Shown: positions 26,072-34,988, counted from the first letter of the stretch. The stretch is DNA of 64,000 nucleotides from Arthrobacter globiformis (GCF_030815865.1 NZ_JAUSXI010000001.1:434001-498000); one strand, 5' to 3'. A program made the numbers and translations. Notes: a model not told the origin generated them from the letters alone.

Positions 26072-27358
26072 TCAGCTGCCGAAAACCTTGGTGTCGAGGA
26101 AGTCGTTGCGGAACTTTCCCTCCGGATCGAGGCGGTCCGCGAGGGCCTTGAAGTCTGCGAAGCGGGGGTAGAGCGGCGCAAGCCGGGAGGCTCCGCCGTC
26201 GAACAGCTTGCCCCAGTGCGGACGGGCGCCCAACGGCGCCAGCTCCGCCTCGATCACCGGAAGTACTGCCTCGACGGCGGGCTGGTCCTGCCGCCAGGTG
26301 AGGTGCAGGCCAATGCTGTCGGTTCCGTAGTTGGGGCTCAGCCAGAGGCTGTCCGCGGCCATGGTGCGGATTTCCGAGACCAGCAGCAGCGGAGTCACCA
26401 GGTGGGACAGCTTGCGCATGGCTTGGATGGCGTCCACGGCGTGCTCGCGGGGGACCAGGTACTCGCTCTGCAGCTCGTCGCCCTTGCTCGGAGTGAATTC
26501 CATTCGGAAGTGGGCCAGCCTGTCCGACCACGGGCCGGGGACGCCCAACTGCTGCGTGCAGGTGGTTCCGGGCACTCCGGCGATGGGATGCCTCGGTTCT
26601 TTGGCGGGGGTGCCGCCGAAGAAGCCGTTCCGCAGCGGCGGTGCTGATTCATCCTCCGTCCGGGACTTCAGCCAGGCCTGGCCGATCCGGCCGCCGCTCC
26701 AGTCGGTGAACAGGCTGACGCTGTACGCGGAGGAGGTGACGTCGTCGAAATTCTCCAGCACCTGGTCCCACTCAAGGTCCTCGAACACCGTCTGTGAGAG
26801 CCGGAACGTCGGTTCGATGTCCAGCGTCAGGCTGCTGACGATGCCCAGGGCGCCGAGTCCCACCACCATGCCGTCAAAGTCGGGTTCCCCGCGGCGAGAG
26901 GTGAGGATCCCGCCGTCGGCGGTCACCAGCTCAAGACCGGCGACGGCGGTGGCCAGGTTGCCGTTGCGGTCGCCGGAGCCGTGGGTTGCGGTGGCGACGG
27001 CCCCGGCCACGGAGATGTGGGGAAGGGAAGCCAAATTGTGCAGCGCATAGCCCTGGCGCTGTAGCTCGGCTGCCAGGGTCCCGTAACGGGTGCCGCCGCT
27101 CACGGTCACCGTCATCTTGGCTGGGTCTACCTGGATGGCCGGCTCGAGGTGCTCGAGCGAGACCAGAGTGCCGGTGGTGTCGGCGATGCGGTTGAAGGAA
27201 TGCCGCGAACCGAGCGCACGAAGTTTCTGGGCGCCGGCCACCAGGCCCTGAAGTTCCGCCACCGTCGCCGGTTCCTGCACCTCGGCGGCGGCGTACCTGA
27301 GGTTGCCGGCCCAGTTGTGCCCCACGGTGTGCAGCTCAGTTCCTGCTTCGCTAACCAT
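26072..27358 (-). CDS. xyoA: FAD-dependent alditol/xylitol oxidase
   Basis: This 428-residue flavoprotein of the VAO/PCMH group closely resembles Streptomyces alditol oxidase AldO and Arthrobacter xylitol oxidase. It oxidises the C1 hydroxyl of xylitol or sorbitol to the aldose and makes hydrogen peroxide. Seen motifs are NWAGN at the start, the flavin-histidine loop GSRHSFN, LPHISVAGAVATATHGSG, SLFTDW, GVPGPW, and the active-site elements SEIRT (Glu and Arg) and PHWGK (Lys). The start at 27358 is preferred, since GAAGGG lies 6 nt before it and AldO begins at the same place; ATG 27391 is possible. With xylA it gives xylitol to xylose to xylulose. Confidence 0.9.
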   Translation of the reverse strand: MVSEAGTELHTVGHNWAGNLRYAAAEVQEPATVAELQGLVAGAQKLRALGSRHSFNRIADTTGTLVSLEHLEPAIQVDPAKMTVTVSGGTRYGTLAAELQRQGYALHNLASLPHISVAGAVATATHGSGDRNGNLATAVAGLELVTADGGILTSRRGEPDFDGMVVGLGALGIVSSLTLDIEPTFRLSQTVFEDLEWDQVLENFDDVTSSAYSVSLFTDWSGGRIGQAWLKSRTEDESAPPLRNGFFGGTPAKEPRHPIAGVPGTTCTQQLGVPGPWSDRLAHFRMEFTPSKGDELQSEYLVPREHAVDAIQAMRKLSHLVTPLLLVSEIRTMAADSLWLSPNYGTDSIGLHLTWRQDQPAVEAVLPVIEAELAPLGARPHWGKLFDGGASRLAPLYPRFADFKALADRLDPEGKFRNDFLDTKVFGS

Positions 27359-27480
27359 TGCCTGCCCTTCGTTTGGTGTTTCAGAGAACATAACACCCTG
27401 CGCGTAATGGAAGGTAGGCTGTTGGCGCTACATTGCCGAACATGAAGGAGGCAGAAAAGGGTTGACATGACGGCCTAACC

Positions 27481-27507
27481 GAATATGTTTGTTTGTGAAA
27501 CATATTC
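27481..27507. promoter_or_regulatory. Perfect inverted repeat, putative XylR/ROK operator
   Basis: GAATATGTTT (27481-27490) and its exact complement AAACATATTC (27498-27507) are separated by 7 bp. This AT-rich palindrome lies 48 bp before the xylA ATG in the divergent gap with the oxidase-ROK operon. ROK regulators of xylose genes bind AT-rich repeats of this kind; assignment is by position. Confidence 0.8.
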
Positions 27508-27555
27508 CGGATCTTCCCGCGGGCAGGTCCTTCCAAACCAAACGGGAGCATTTCA

Positions 27556-28746
27556 ATGGCGATTCAGCCCACGCGTGATGACAAGTTTTCCTTCGGTCTC
27601 TGGACGGTTGGCTGGGAGGCGCAGGACCAGTTCGGTTCGGCGACCCGCCCGCCGCTGGACACGGTGGAGGCCGTCAACCGGCTCAGTGACCTGGGTGCGT
27701 ACGGCATCACTTTCCACGACAACGACCTGTTCCCGTTCGGCTGCTCTGCGGCTGAACGGCAGCGGGAGATCGATCGGCTGACCGGTGCGCTGAAGGCCAC
27801 CGGTATGGTGGTGCCGATGGTGACCACCAACCTGTTCAGCCACCCGGTCTTCAAGGACGGCGGCTTCACCAGCAACGACCGCGGTGTGCGCCGCTTTGCC
27901 CTGCGCAAGGTCCTGGAGAACATCGACCTCGCCGCGGAGCTGGGTGCCGAGACGTTTGTGATGTGGGGCGGCCGCGAAGGCAGCGAGTACGACGCCGCCA
28001 AGGACATCCGCGGTGCCCTCGAGCGCTACCGCGAGGCGGTGAACCTGCTGGGCGACTACGTGACGGACAAGGGCTACAACATCCGTTTCGCGATCGAGCC
28101 CAAGCCCAACGAACCGCGCGGGGACATCCTGCTGCCCACGCTGGGCCACGCCATGGCGTTCATCGAGACCCTTGAGCGGCCGGAGCTTGTCGGCATCAAC
28201 CCGGAGACCGGCCACGAGCAGATGGCCGGGCTGAACTTCACCCACGGCATCGCCCAGGCGCTGTACCAGGGCAAGCTCTTCCACATCGACCTCAACGGCC
28301 AGCGCAGCATCAAGTTCGACCAGGACCTGGTGTTCGGCCACGGTGACCTGCAGAACGCCTTCTCCCTGGTTGACCTGCTGGAGAACGGCGGTCCGCAGGG
28401 CGGGCCGGCCTACGACGGCCCGCGCCACTTCGACTACAAGCCCAGCCGGACCGAGGACATCAAGGGTGTCTGGGATTCCGCGGCGGCCAACATGCAGACC
28501 TACCTGCTGCTCAAGGAGCGTGCCAAGGCCTTCCGTGCAGATCCCGAGGTGCAGGCTGCCCTGGAAGCATCGCGGGTTTCCGAGATCAACGTCCCCACGC
28601 TGAACCCGGGCGAAGGCTACGAGCAGCTGCTCGCGGACAGGTCCGCGTACGAGGAGTTCGACGCCGACGCCTACTTCGGCGGCAAGGGCTTCGGTTTCGT
28701 GAAGCTCCAGCAGCTCTTCATCGAGCACCTGCTCGGCGCGCGCTGA
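27556..28746 (+). CDS. xylA: Xylose isomerase
   Basis: This cytoplasmic, metal-dependent enzyme interconverts D-xylose and D-xylulose (and glucose and fructose). It is 396 residues, the usual size of the short (class I) actinobacterial enzymes. Catalytic His54 and Asp57 lie in [10 protein letters not shown]. Other hallmarks are [23 protein letters not shown], the metal ligands in [13 protein letters not shown], and FHIDLNGQ. The ATG is preceded by GGGAG. It is divergent from xyoA-ROK and has the inverted repeat 48 bp upstream. The following xylulokinase gene is destroyed, so xylulose must be phosphorylated by a kinase encoded elsewhere if the pathway works. Confidence 0.97.
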   Translation: MAIQPTRDDKFSFGLWTVGWEAQDQFGSATRPPLDTVEAVNRLSDLGAYGITFHDNDLFPFGCSAAERQREIDRLTGALKATGMVVPMVTTNLFSHPVFKDGGFTSNDRGVRRFALRKVLENIDLAAELGAETFVMWGGREGSEYDAAKDIRGALERYREAVNLLGDYVTDKGYNIRFAIEPKPNEPRGDILLPTLGHAMAFIETLERPELVGINPETGHEQMAGLNFTHGIAQALYQGKLFHIDLNGQRSIKFDQDLVFGHGDLQNAFSLVDLLENGGPQGGPAYDGPRHFDYKPSRTEDIKGVWDSAAANMQTYLLLKERAKAFRADPEVQAALEASRVSEINVPTLNPGEGYEQLLADRSAYEEFDADAYFGGKGFGFVKLQQLFIEHLLGAR

Positions 28747-28763
28747 TACTGAGGGCTGCTGCT

Positions 28764-28802
28764 ATGTCACTCGTTGCCGGGGTCGATTCCTCGACCCAAA
28801 GC
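28764..28802 (+). pseudogene. xylB: xylB 5' remnant (13 codons)
   Basis: Starting 17 bp after xylA, an ATG with GAGGG upstream encodes MSLVAGVDSSTQS, the conserved first residues and phosphate loop of xylulokinase. The similarity stops abruptly after 13 codons and the frame continues into unrelated sequence. Position after xylA is where xylB normally lies. The rest of the gene, about 1.4 kb, is absent. Confidence 0.85.
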
Positions 28803-28804
28803 TC

Positions 28805-28957
28805 CGGTCCGCCCGCTCGCGTGATACGGCCATCCCGGGTGCCGGCCTCGGGCTGCCGATCAGCAAGACCATCGTCGAGGGCCAGGGCGGTTCCATCAGC
28901 CTCCGCAGTGCGCCGGGAAAGGGAACCACGGTGACGGTGAGCCTCCCCGTTTCCTGA
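28805..28957 (+). pseudogene. Sensor histidine kinase 3' remnant
   Basis: Fifty codons and a TGA encode the end of an HATPase_c domain: DTAIPGAGLGLPISKTIVEG gives the G2-box, and GGSISLRSAPGKGTTVTVSL the final strands. No start codon or kinase body is present. It is joined, in another frame, directly to the xylB fragment, so the two mark a deletion endpoint. The two-component partner is not in the window. Confidence 0.88.
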
Positions 28958-29029
28958 GGCCCCCTTCTCTTGATGCCCCGTATCGTGAGCCCGCGCCAGC
29001 TGCCGCGGGGAGCATCCGGCCCGCCCACG

Positions 29030-29035
29030 TAAACT
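29030..29035 (+). promoter_or_regulatory. -10-like TAAACT of a leaderless promoter
   Basis: TAAACT ends 6 nt before the ATG at 29042, which lacks a Shine-Dalgarno sequence. The spacing fits transcription starting at the start codon. Confidence 0.5.
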
Positions 29036-29041
29036 GGCAGC

Positions 29042-29860
29042 ATGCGGTTGGTAGCGAGTGACATAGACGGAACGATCCTTGGGCACGACGGAAGAATCAG
29101 TGACCGCACCGTCCGCGCCTTCCACGCCTGCCGGAGGGCCGGCGTCGAACTCGTCTTTGTCACCGGCCGCCCGCCGCGCTGGCTGCATCCGCTCGAGGAG
29201 CAGTTGGGCCATACAGGCACGGTGATCTGTTCGAACGGCGCCGTGGTGTGGGACCTCGAGGCGGACAAAGTTGTCTCGGCGCAGACGATGGCCATCGACG
29301 ACATCTTCGAAATCCGGCGGATCATCAAGGAAGTGCGCCCCACCGCCCTCTTCGCCGCCGAGACCCTCACTGGCTTCCACCTCGAGCCCGGCTTCATCGA
29401 AAATGGCTCAAGCGAGCTGCTCTCGGAATTCACCCCAGCTCCGCTGGCCTCGACGCTCACCGCGGAAGACGCCGTCGTCAAGTTCCTGGCAATCGTCCGT
29501 GAAGGCACGGCCGACGATTTCCTCGCGGAGGTGAGCCCCGCCGTCGGGAACCTCGCCTCGGTGACGCACTCGGCGCCCACCGTCGCCATGCTGGAGCTTG
29601 CCGTGCCGGGAATCAACAAGGCCGTCACCCTGGCCGACTACGCCGCCTCCCTGGGCATCGACGCCGCGGACGTTGTGGCGTTCGGCGACATGCCCAACGA
29701 CATTGAGATGCTCCGCTGGGCCGGCCACGGCTACGCCATGGCCAGCGGGCACCCGGAAGCGATCCGAGCGGCCGGCCAGCAGGCGCCGCATTTTGACGAC
29801 GACGGCGTGGCCCAGATTCTCGAGGAAAGGCTCGCCGCGCTGGGACTCCAGCTGCCGTAA
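29042..29860 (+). CDS. HAD-superfamily hydrolase, Cof type
   Basis: This 272-residue HAD phosphatase of the Cof/YbiV group likely dephosphorylates sugar phosphates or flavin precursors. Motif I is DIDGTILG (nucleophile Asp7 with Asp9), motif II is VTGRPPRW, and motif IV is GDMPNDIEML; the alpha/beta cap lies between them. No ribosome site is visible. A -10-like TAAACT 6 nt before ATG 29042 suggests a leaderless message. It directly follows the xylB/kinase scar. The substrate is unknown; proximity to sugar genes is not evidence by itself. Confidence 0.9.
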   Translation: MRLVASDIDGTILGHDGRISDRTVRAFHACRRAGVELVFVTGRPPRWLHPLEEQLGHTGTVICSNGAVVWDLEADKVVSAQTMAIDDIFEIRRIIKEVRPTALFAAETLTGFHLEPGFIENGSSELLSEFTPAPLASTLTAEDAVVKFLAIVREGTADDFLAEVSPAVGNLASVTHSAPTVAMLELAVPGINKAVTLADYAASLGIDAADVVAFGDMPNDIEMLRWAGHGYAMASGHPEAIRAAGQQAPHFDDDGVAQILEERLAALGLQLP

Positions 29861-29967
29861 GCCGGCCGTCGCCCGCCTGCCACCGAACTCCCCGCTGGCG
29901 GTCAACTTGCGTTCATGTCCGCCCCATAGGGTGTGCCCTGTTGGGTGAGTGACCGATAGGGGACATC

Positions 29968-30222
29968 GTGGCCAGGAAAAAGACCAAAAATGCTGCCGAG
30001 GCACCGGGATTCGATACCGGCAGCCCCGTAGAGCCGTCCGCTCACTGGTCGGCGCTTCGCGAGGGGGACCGGGTCAGCGTGCGGCTTGCGCCGGGGTTTG
30101 AAACCGGTGGCCGCGTTTCGGCCGTCACGCCGGACCGCACCGTGGTGTGGGTGGATCTCGACGGCGGCCGCGGCCGCACGCTGCTGCACTGCAGCGACGG
30201 TGTGGAAATCCTGCCCGCCTGA
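29968..30222 (+). CDS. Small hypothetical protein, 84 aa
   Basis: The GTG start at 29968 follows AGGGGACA. The product begins with a basic stretch (MARKKTKN), then Pro/Ser-rich linker, and ends in a compact beta-rich half (GDRVSVRLAP, VVWVDLDGGRGRTLLH) reminiscent of an SH3-like barrel. No family is recognised. It lies between a HAD phosphatase and a GDPD gene on the same strand. Confidence 0.7.
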   Translation: MARKKTKNAAEAPGFDTGSPVEPSAHWSALREGDRVSVRLAPGFETGGRVSAVTPDRTVVWVDLDGGRGRTLLHCSDGVEILPA

Positions 30223-30230
30223 GGCTGGTC

Positions 30231-30236
30231 TAAGCT
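30231..30236 (+). promoter_or_regulatory. -10-like TAAGCT of a leaderless promoter
   Basis: TAAGCT ends 6 nt before the GDPD ATG at 30243, which has no Shine-Dalgarno sequence. The same geometry occurs at 29042 and 47903. Confidence 0.5.
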
Positions 30237-30242
30237 TCGGGG

Positions 30243-31106
30243 ATGACGGGAACCCTGCCTTACTTCTCCGCTCCCGGCCCTGGACCAGGCCCTCACCCCG
30301 GGCCTGCTGCCGGGCCCGGGTTGGGTGGGCCGGGCTCGGCCAGGCCGGTGGCCATGGCCCACCGCGGATTTTCGCTGGCGGGGCTGGAAAACTCGCTGGC
30401 GGCGTTCCGCGCCGCCGTCGAGCTTGGCTATTCCCACCTGGAGACGGATGTCCACACCACGTCCGACGGCGAGCTGCTCCTCTTCCACGACAGCACCCTG
30501 GACCGGGTCACGGACGGCCACGGCAACATCCATGAACTCACCGCGGCAGAAGTGCGGCGGGCGCGGATCGGCGGGACGGAGCCCGTGCCCACGTTCGATG
30601 AACTTGTGGCGGCGTTTCCGGACGCGCGCTTGAATCTGGATGTCAAGGACTGGCACTCCGTGCCCAGCGTGGTGGCCGCGATCGAGCGCCACCAGGTCCA
30701 CGACCGGGTGCTGATCGCCAGTTTCTCCGACCGCCGGCGCCGCGCGGTCCTGCAGCAGCTCAGCCGCAGGACCGCATCGTCGGCGGGGACCCGGGCGAAC
30801 GCCCTCTTCCTGGTGCTGGGGCCACTGCTGTCCGTTCGCGCGCTGGCGTCCCCGGTGCGAGCGGTGCTGCGCTGGGCGCTCCGCGACGTCGATGCCCTGC
30901 AGGTGCCGGTCCGCTACCGGGCCGTTCCCGTCGTCACTCCGGGATTTGTCCGCCGGGCGCATGAGCTCGGGCTGTACGTCCACGTCTGGACCATCAACGA
31001 CCCCGCCGAGATGCACCGGCTGCTAGACCTCGGCGTGGACGGGATCGTCTCCGACCGCGCCGACCTGCTGAAGGAAGTCCTGCAGGCGCGCGGGCAGTGG
31101 GGCTAG
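30243..31106 (+). CDS. Glycerophosphodiester phosphodiesterase family protein
   Basis: This 287-residue GDPD-family enzyme cleaves glycerophosphodiesters to glycerol 3-phosphate and an alcohol. The signature starts AHRGFSLAGLENSLAAF (His for catalysis), followed by HLETDVHTTSDG (metal-binding Glu and Asp) and LLLFHDSTLDR (second His). The C-terminal strand HVWTINDPAEMHRLLDLGVD is typical. No signal peptide is visible, so it is probably cytoplasmic. The first 35 residues are Pro/Gly-rich. Its TAG is formed by the CTAG at 31103-31106 shared with the convergent gene. Confidence 0.92.
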   Translation: MTGTLPYFSAPGPGPGPHPGPAAGPGLGGPGSARPVAMAHRGFSLAGLENSLAAFRAAVELGYSHLETDVHTTSDGELLLFHDSTLDRVTDGHGNIHELTAAEVRRARIGGTEPVPTFDELVAAFPDARLNLDVKDWHSVPSVVAAIERHQVHDRVLIASFSDRRRRAVLQQLSRRTASSAGTRANALFLVLGPLLSVRALASPVRAVLRWALRDVDALQVPVRYRAVPVVTPGFVRRAHELGLYVHVWTINDPAEMHRLLDLGVDGIVSDRADLLKEVLQARGQWG

Positions 31107-31564
31107 CCGCGTCCCAGGCCGGTGCCCGGGTCCTGGTCCCCCTCGGAAGGATCTGCCCGCAGTTCCTCCGGGTCCGGATCGGGAAGTCCCGCCGGGCCGG
31201 GGACGCCGCGCGCTGCTTCGGGGGCGTCCGTGGTGCCCGCCGCGCCGATGCCGCCGGACGTCGCCGTCCCGGCTGACTCGTCCGCTGCGCCGGCCTCGCC
31301 CGTGCCGGACGCGCCTGCCGTGCCCTGGCCCCCGCTGGCCTCGGTTCCCGGGCCCTGCGGCGTGTAGGTGGTATGCACACCTGACCGCGGGCCGTCGTCG
31401 CCATCCCTGGCGTTGGAGCCCTCGCTGATGGAGGAGTGCACCTGGATGTCCTCGTCGGACGCTCCGGGCTCGGGCGCGTGGGCGTCGTCGGTCGGGTCGG
31501 ACATCTGCGCCAGGTCCTCCATCGCGTTTTCCGCTGCTTTGCCAATGCTGTCGCCGATTCCCAT
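31103..31564 (-). CDS. Acidic low-complexity hypothetical protein, 153 aa
   Basis: ATG 31564 has AAGGAG 7 nt upstream; the longer open frame beyond it has no support. The first 20 residues (MGIGDSIGKAAENAMEDLAQ) resemble the amphipathic helix start of CsbD-like or antitoxin-like small stress proteins. The rest is Gly/Ala/Pro/Asp/Glu-rich and probably disordered. It ends in a CTAG that also ends the convergent GDPD gene. Function is unknown. Confidence 0.7.
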   Translation of the reverse strand: MGIGDSIGKAAENAMEDLAQMSDPTDDAHAPEPGASDEDIQVHSSISEGSNARDGDDGPRSGVHTTYTPQGPGTEASGGQGTAGASGTGEAGAADESAGTATSGGIGAAGTTDAPEAARGVPGPAGLPDPDPEELRADPSEGDQDPGTGLGRG

Positions 31565-31736
31565 CAGTTTGCTCCTTCGAAACGTTCCGGCCGGGCCGGA
31601 CTGTGCGGCATCTGACTGTTCCAGAATTATCAGCATGCTTACAATTAGTCCAGTGTTGCCGGATCCGGCGGCATGAGTCCGATACCGAAGTCCGTCGCCA
31701 CGCCGGCGCACCTGTTCCAAGGAGGACCGCAGAACC

Positions 31737-31964
31737 ATGAGCAGCTACCATCCCGAAAATGACCCGGCCAACCCGGACCGCGACGCCGCCAGGACAGGCG
31801 AAGCCGGAACAGACGACGACGCCCGCGGGGACTCGGCCGCCACGCCCAACCCCGACCCCTTGAACGGCAGCATTACGGGCCTCGAGCCCGGCGGGGGAGT
31901 GCCGCCCGGCGAGACGCCGCCCGCCGAAGACCAGATGAGCGGCGACCAAGGCCACGACGAATAA
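31737..31964 (+). CDS. DUF6480-like small acidic protein, 75 aa
   Basis: The product ends ITGLEPGGGVPPGETPPAED, the hallmark of the DUF6480 family of short, acidic, Pro-rich actinobacterial proteins of unknown function. AAGGAGG lies upstream. It is 16 bp before the ThDP enzyme gene and probably co-transcribed with it. The N-terminal half is Asp/Asn/Thr-rich and disordered. Confidence 0.8.
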   Translation: MSSYHPENDPANPDRDAARTGEAGTDDDARGDSAATPNPDPLNGSITGLEPGGGVPPGETPPAEDQMSGDQGHDE

Positions 31965-31980
31965 TCAGAAGGAGTGTGCG

Positions 31981-33810
31981 ATGGCTGACCGGCTGGTTGC
32001 CGACGTAATGGTGGAGCGCCTCAAAGCCTGGGGCGTCAACAGGGTCTTCGGCTACAGCGGGGACGGCATCAACGGCTTCATGGGCGCGCTGCGCCGTAGC
32101 GGCGCCGGCGGCGACGACAGTGGCGACCCGGGAGCCGGCGTCGAATTCGTCCAGGCGCGGCACGAGGAAACGGCGGCGTTCATGGCCGTCGGGCACGCAA
32201 AGTACACCGGCCGGGTGGGTGTGGTGACGTCCACCCAGGGGCCGGGCGCGGTGCACCTCCTCAACGGGCTCTATGACGCCAAGCTGGATGGCGTCCCCGT
32301 GGTGGCCATCATCGGCCAGCAGAGCCGCAGCGTGCTGGGGTCGGCCTACATGCAGGAAATCGACCTGCTCACACTCTTCAAGGACGTGGCCGCGCAGTTC
32401 GCGCAAATGGTCAGCACACCGGAGCAGCTTCCCATGGTGCTGGACCGCGCCTTCCGCACAGCCCTCGAAACCCGCACCCCGTGCGTTGTGATTGTCCCGC
32501 ACGACATCCAGAAGGCTCCGGCCCCCGAGCTCGACCAGGAGCACGGAATCATCGTCACCGCGCCCGAATGGCAGCCTGCACGGGTGCTGCCCCGCGATGA
32601 CGACCTGGCCAGGGCCGCCGAGGTGCTGGGAGCCGGCAGTAAGGTGGCGTTCCTAGTGGGGCAGGGCGCCAAGAACGCCCAGGCCGAGGTGGTCGCCCTG
32701 GCGCAGCAACTGGACGCCGGCATCACCACCAGCCTCCTGGGCAAGCCGTACATGGATGAGACGCTGCCGTTTGCGGCGGGCACCATGGGGCACCTCGGTT
32801 CCACCGCCAGCGCCCATCTGATGGGGAACTGCGACACCCTCCTGATTATCGGCTCCAACGACCCGTGGACCGAGTTCTATCCGAAACCCGGGGCTGCCCG
32901 GGCCGTCCAGGTGGACATCGACGGGCGGAAGGTCGGCAACCGGTACCCCGTCGAAGTTGGTCTTGTGGGCGATGCGGCCGAAACCCTTGCCAGGCTGGCG
33001 GAGCTGCTGAACGGCGCCGGCGGGCAAAAAGAGGCCCGCAAGCAGTGGCGGGCGGACGTGGAGGATCAGGTCCGCAGTTGGCGCGCCCTCGCCGAGGAGC
33101 GCTCCCGAGTTCCGGCCAGCCCCGTCAACCCGGAGCTCGTGGTCCGCGAGCTCAGCGGCAGGCTGCCGCACAACGCCCAGGTGAGTGTCGACGTCGGGAG
33201 CTGCGTCTACTGGTATGCGCGCCAGCTGACCCTGCCGGCCGGAGTTCCGGCGCACCTTTCGGGGACGCTGGCCAGCATGGGCTGCTCGGTTCCGTACGGG
33301 ATCGCGGCCAAGCTGGCCCGGCCGGACCGGCCCGTCGTGGCTCTGGCCGGCGACGGCGCCATGCAGATGGCAGGCATCGCCGAGCTGGTAACCGTGGCCC
33401 ACCGCTGGCGGCAGTGGCCGGACCCGCGCTTCGTGGTTTGCGTGTTCAATAACAGGGATCTGGCCGAGGTCACCTGGGAGCAGCGCGAGACCGAATCCGA
33501 GCCGCGGTTCCCGGACAGCCAGGAAATCCCTGACTTCCCCTATGCCGGATACGCGGAGCTGCTGGGGCTTACCGGCATCCGCGTTGAATCGCCGGAGCAG
33601 CTCGCCGGCGCCTGGGACCGGGCCCTTGCCGCGGAACGCCCGGTGGTGATCGAGGTCCTGACGGCCCCGGACGTGCCGCTGCTGCCGCCATTCCCCGCGG
33701 GGGCGGAAAAGCTGGACGGCATGCGCTCCGCGCTCGCCGCCGAGGGCGAATCCGGTGAGGGTGCGGCGGCGTTGCTGGACACCTACGAGGGTCAGGAGTC
33801 CCGCGGCTGA
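31981..33810 (+). CDS. ThDP-dependent enzyme, pyruvate oxidase (PoxB)/acetolactate synthase-like
   Basis: This 609-residue member of the POX/AHAS family most resembles actinobacterial pyruvate dehydrogenase (quinone)-like proteins. The PYR domain has GYSGDGINGFMGAL and the cofactor-activating Glu in QARHEETAAFMA. The central domain follows (VAFLVGQGAK). The PP domain carries the ThDP/metal motif GDGAMQM, with NN in VCVFNNRDLAEV. Such enzymes decarboxylate pyruvate to acetate with electrons to the respiratory chain, often in stationary phase. No membrane-binding C-terminal helix is obvious, so peripheral association is uncertain. AAGGAG precedes the ATG. A short low-complexity insert (RRSGAGGDDSGDPGAG) sits in the PYR domain. 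Confidence 0.87.
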   Translation: MADRLVADVMVERLKAWGVNRVFGYSGDGINGFMGALRRSGAGGDDSGDPGAGVEFVQARHEETAAFMAVGHAKYTGRVGVVTSTQGPGAVHLLNGLYDAKLDGVPVVAIIGQQSRSVLGSAYMQEIDLLTLFKDVAAQFAQMVSTPEQLPMVLDRAFRTALETRTPCVVIVPHDIQKAPAPELDQEHGIIVTAPEWQPARVLPRDDDLARAAEVLGAGSKVAFLVGQGAKNAQAEVVALAQQLDAGITTSLLGKPYMDETLPFAAGTMGHLGSTASAHLMGNCDTLLIIGSNDPWTEFYPKPGAARAVQVDIDGRKVGNRYPVEVGLVGDAAETLARLAELLNGAGGQKEARKQWRADVEDQVRSWRALAEERSRVPASPVNPELVVRELSGRLPHNAQVSVDVGSCVYWYARQLTLPAGVPAHLSGTLASMGCSVPYGIAAKLARPDRPVVALAGDGAMQMAGIAELVTVAHRWRQWPDPRFVVCVFNNRDLAEVTWEQRETESEPRFPDSQEIPDFPYAGYAELLGLTGIRVESPEQLAGAWDRALAAERPVVIEVLTAPDVPLLPPFPAGAEKLDGMRSALAAEGESGEGAAALLDTYEGQESRG

Positions 33811-33863
33811 CCGTATGACGGACGGGTAAGCGCATTCCACGGCGGGGGTGGCAGGATAGGGGG

Positions 33864-34988
33864 ATGCGTATCCTCATCGCCCCGGACAAGTTCAAGGGAT
33901 CACTCACCGCCGTCGAAGCCGCCGCCGCCATCGCCGAGGGCGCACTCCGCGTCTACCCGGACGCCGTGACCACCCAGTTTCCGGTGGCCGACGGCGGCGA
34001 GGGAACTTTGGAAGCAGCCGTAGCCGCTGGCTACGAGGAGCGGGTCAACGCCGTCGTTGGTCCCATCCTGGCCCCGATCGGAGCCGCCTGGGCCCTCCGG
34101 AAGGACGGGTCCGGCACCACCACTGCGGTCATTGAGACCGCGCAGGCGTCCGGCCTGGCCCACATGGAGCCGACCCCGGAGAACTCCCTGCGGGCACACA
34201 GCTACGGCTGCGGGCAGCTCATCGCCGCCGCCCTCGACGCCGGCGCCACCGAAATCGTGCTGGGCGTCGGTGGCTCGGCCATGACCGACGGCGGCAGTGG
34301 CGCCCTGCGCGCGCTGGGCCTCAAGCCGCTCGACGCGGCAGGGAACGTGGTACCGCTGGGCGGCGGCTCACTGGCCGACGCCGTTTCCCTGGATGTCGCC
34401 GGGCTGGATCCGCGGCTGTCCGCCGTCAAGTTCCGGATCGCCGTCGATGTCCAGAGCCCGCTTTACGGCACCACCGGTGCCGCGCACGTCTTCGGCCGCC
34501 AGAAGGGCGCCGACGACGACGCCATTGAGAAGCTCGACGCCGGCCTGCGCAACTGGGCGTCCCTCCTCCGGGAGGCGACGGGCCGGGACGTCAACGTCCC
34601 GGGCGCCGGCGCGGCCGGCGGCTTTCCGGCGTCGTTCCTTGCCTTCACCCAGGCCACACTGGAAGGCGGCTTCGCCTTGGTGGCCGCGCTCACGGGGCTG
34701 GCCGAACGGCTGGCCGACGCCGACCTGGTGATCACGGGCGAGGGTTCCATGGACTCCCAGTCGCTTACCGGCAAGGCGCCGATCGCACTCGCGGAGGCCG
34801 CCCGGGATCGCGGCATTCCCGTGGTGGCGGTGGCGGGGCGCATTCTGGTCACGCCGGAGGAACTGGCCGAGCACGGTGTGGTGGCTGCGGCGCAACTGCT
34901 GGACGTTGCGCCCAGCCCGCAGGACGCCATGGCCGACGCCGGCAAATACCTCGCGTGGGCCACCCGCCAGGTGCTGGAAGGGGCCTAG
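33864..34988 (+). CDS. Glycerate kinase (GarK/GlxK family)
   Basis: This 374-residue type II glycerate kinase phosphorylates D-glycerate with ATP, linking glyoxylate or sugar-acid breakdown to glycolysis. It starts MRILIAPDKFKGSLTAVEAA, a near-invariant family opening. VADGGEGTLEA, LGVGGSAMTDGGSGALRALG and ITGEGSMDSQSLTGKAP are further signatures. A poly-G ribosome site, and a -10-like CAGGAT 6 nt before the ATG, are both present. Its TAG is part of a CTAG shared with the convergent gene. Confidence 0.95.
   Translation: MRILIAPDKFKGSLTAVEAAAAIAEGALRVYPDAVTTQFPVADGGEGTLEAAVAAGYEERVNAVVGPILAPIGAAWALRKDGSGTTTAVIETAQASGLAHMEPTPENSLRAHSYGCGQLIAAALDAGATEIVLGVGGSAMTDGGSGALRALGLKPLDAAGNVVPLGGGSLADAVSLDVAGLDPRLSAVKFRIAVDVQSPLYGTTGAAHVFGRQKGADDDAIEKLDAGLRNWASLLREATGRDVNVPGAGAAGGFPASFLAFTQATLEGGFALVAALTGLAERLADADLVITGEGSMDSQSLTGKAPIALAEAARDRGIPVVAVAGRILVTPEELAEHGVVAAAQLLDVAPSPQDAMADAGKYLAWATRQVLEGA

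Noticed and set aside
28764..28935. A real 56-codon gene starting with the xylB remnant
   Set aside because: After 13 codons the frame is an out-of-frame reading of a histidine kinase tail, Arg/Ser/Pro-rich, so it is not a genuine protein.
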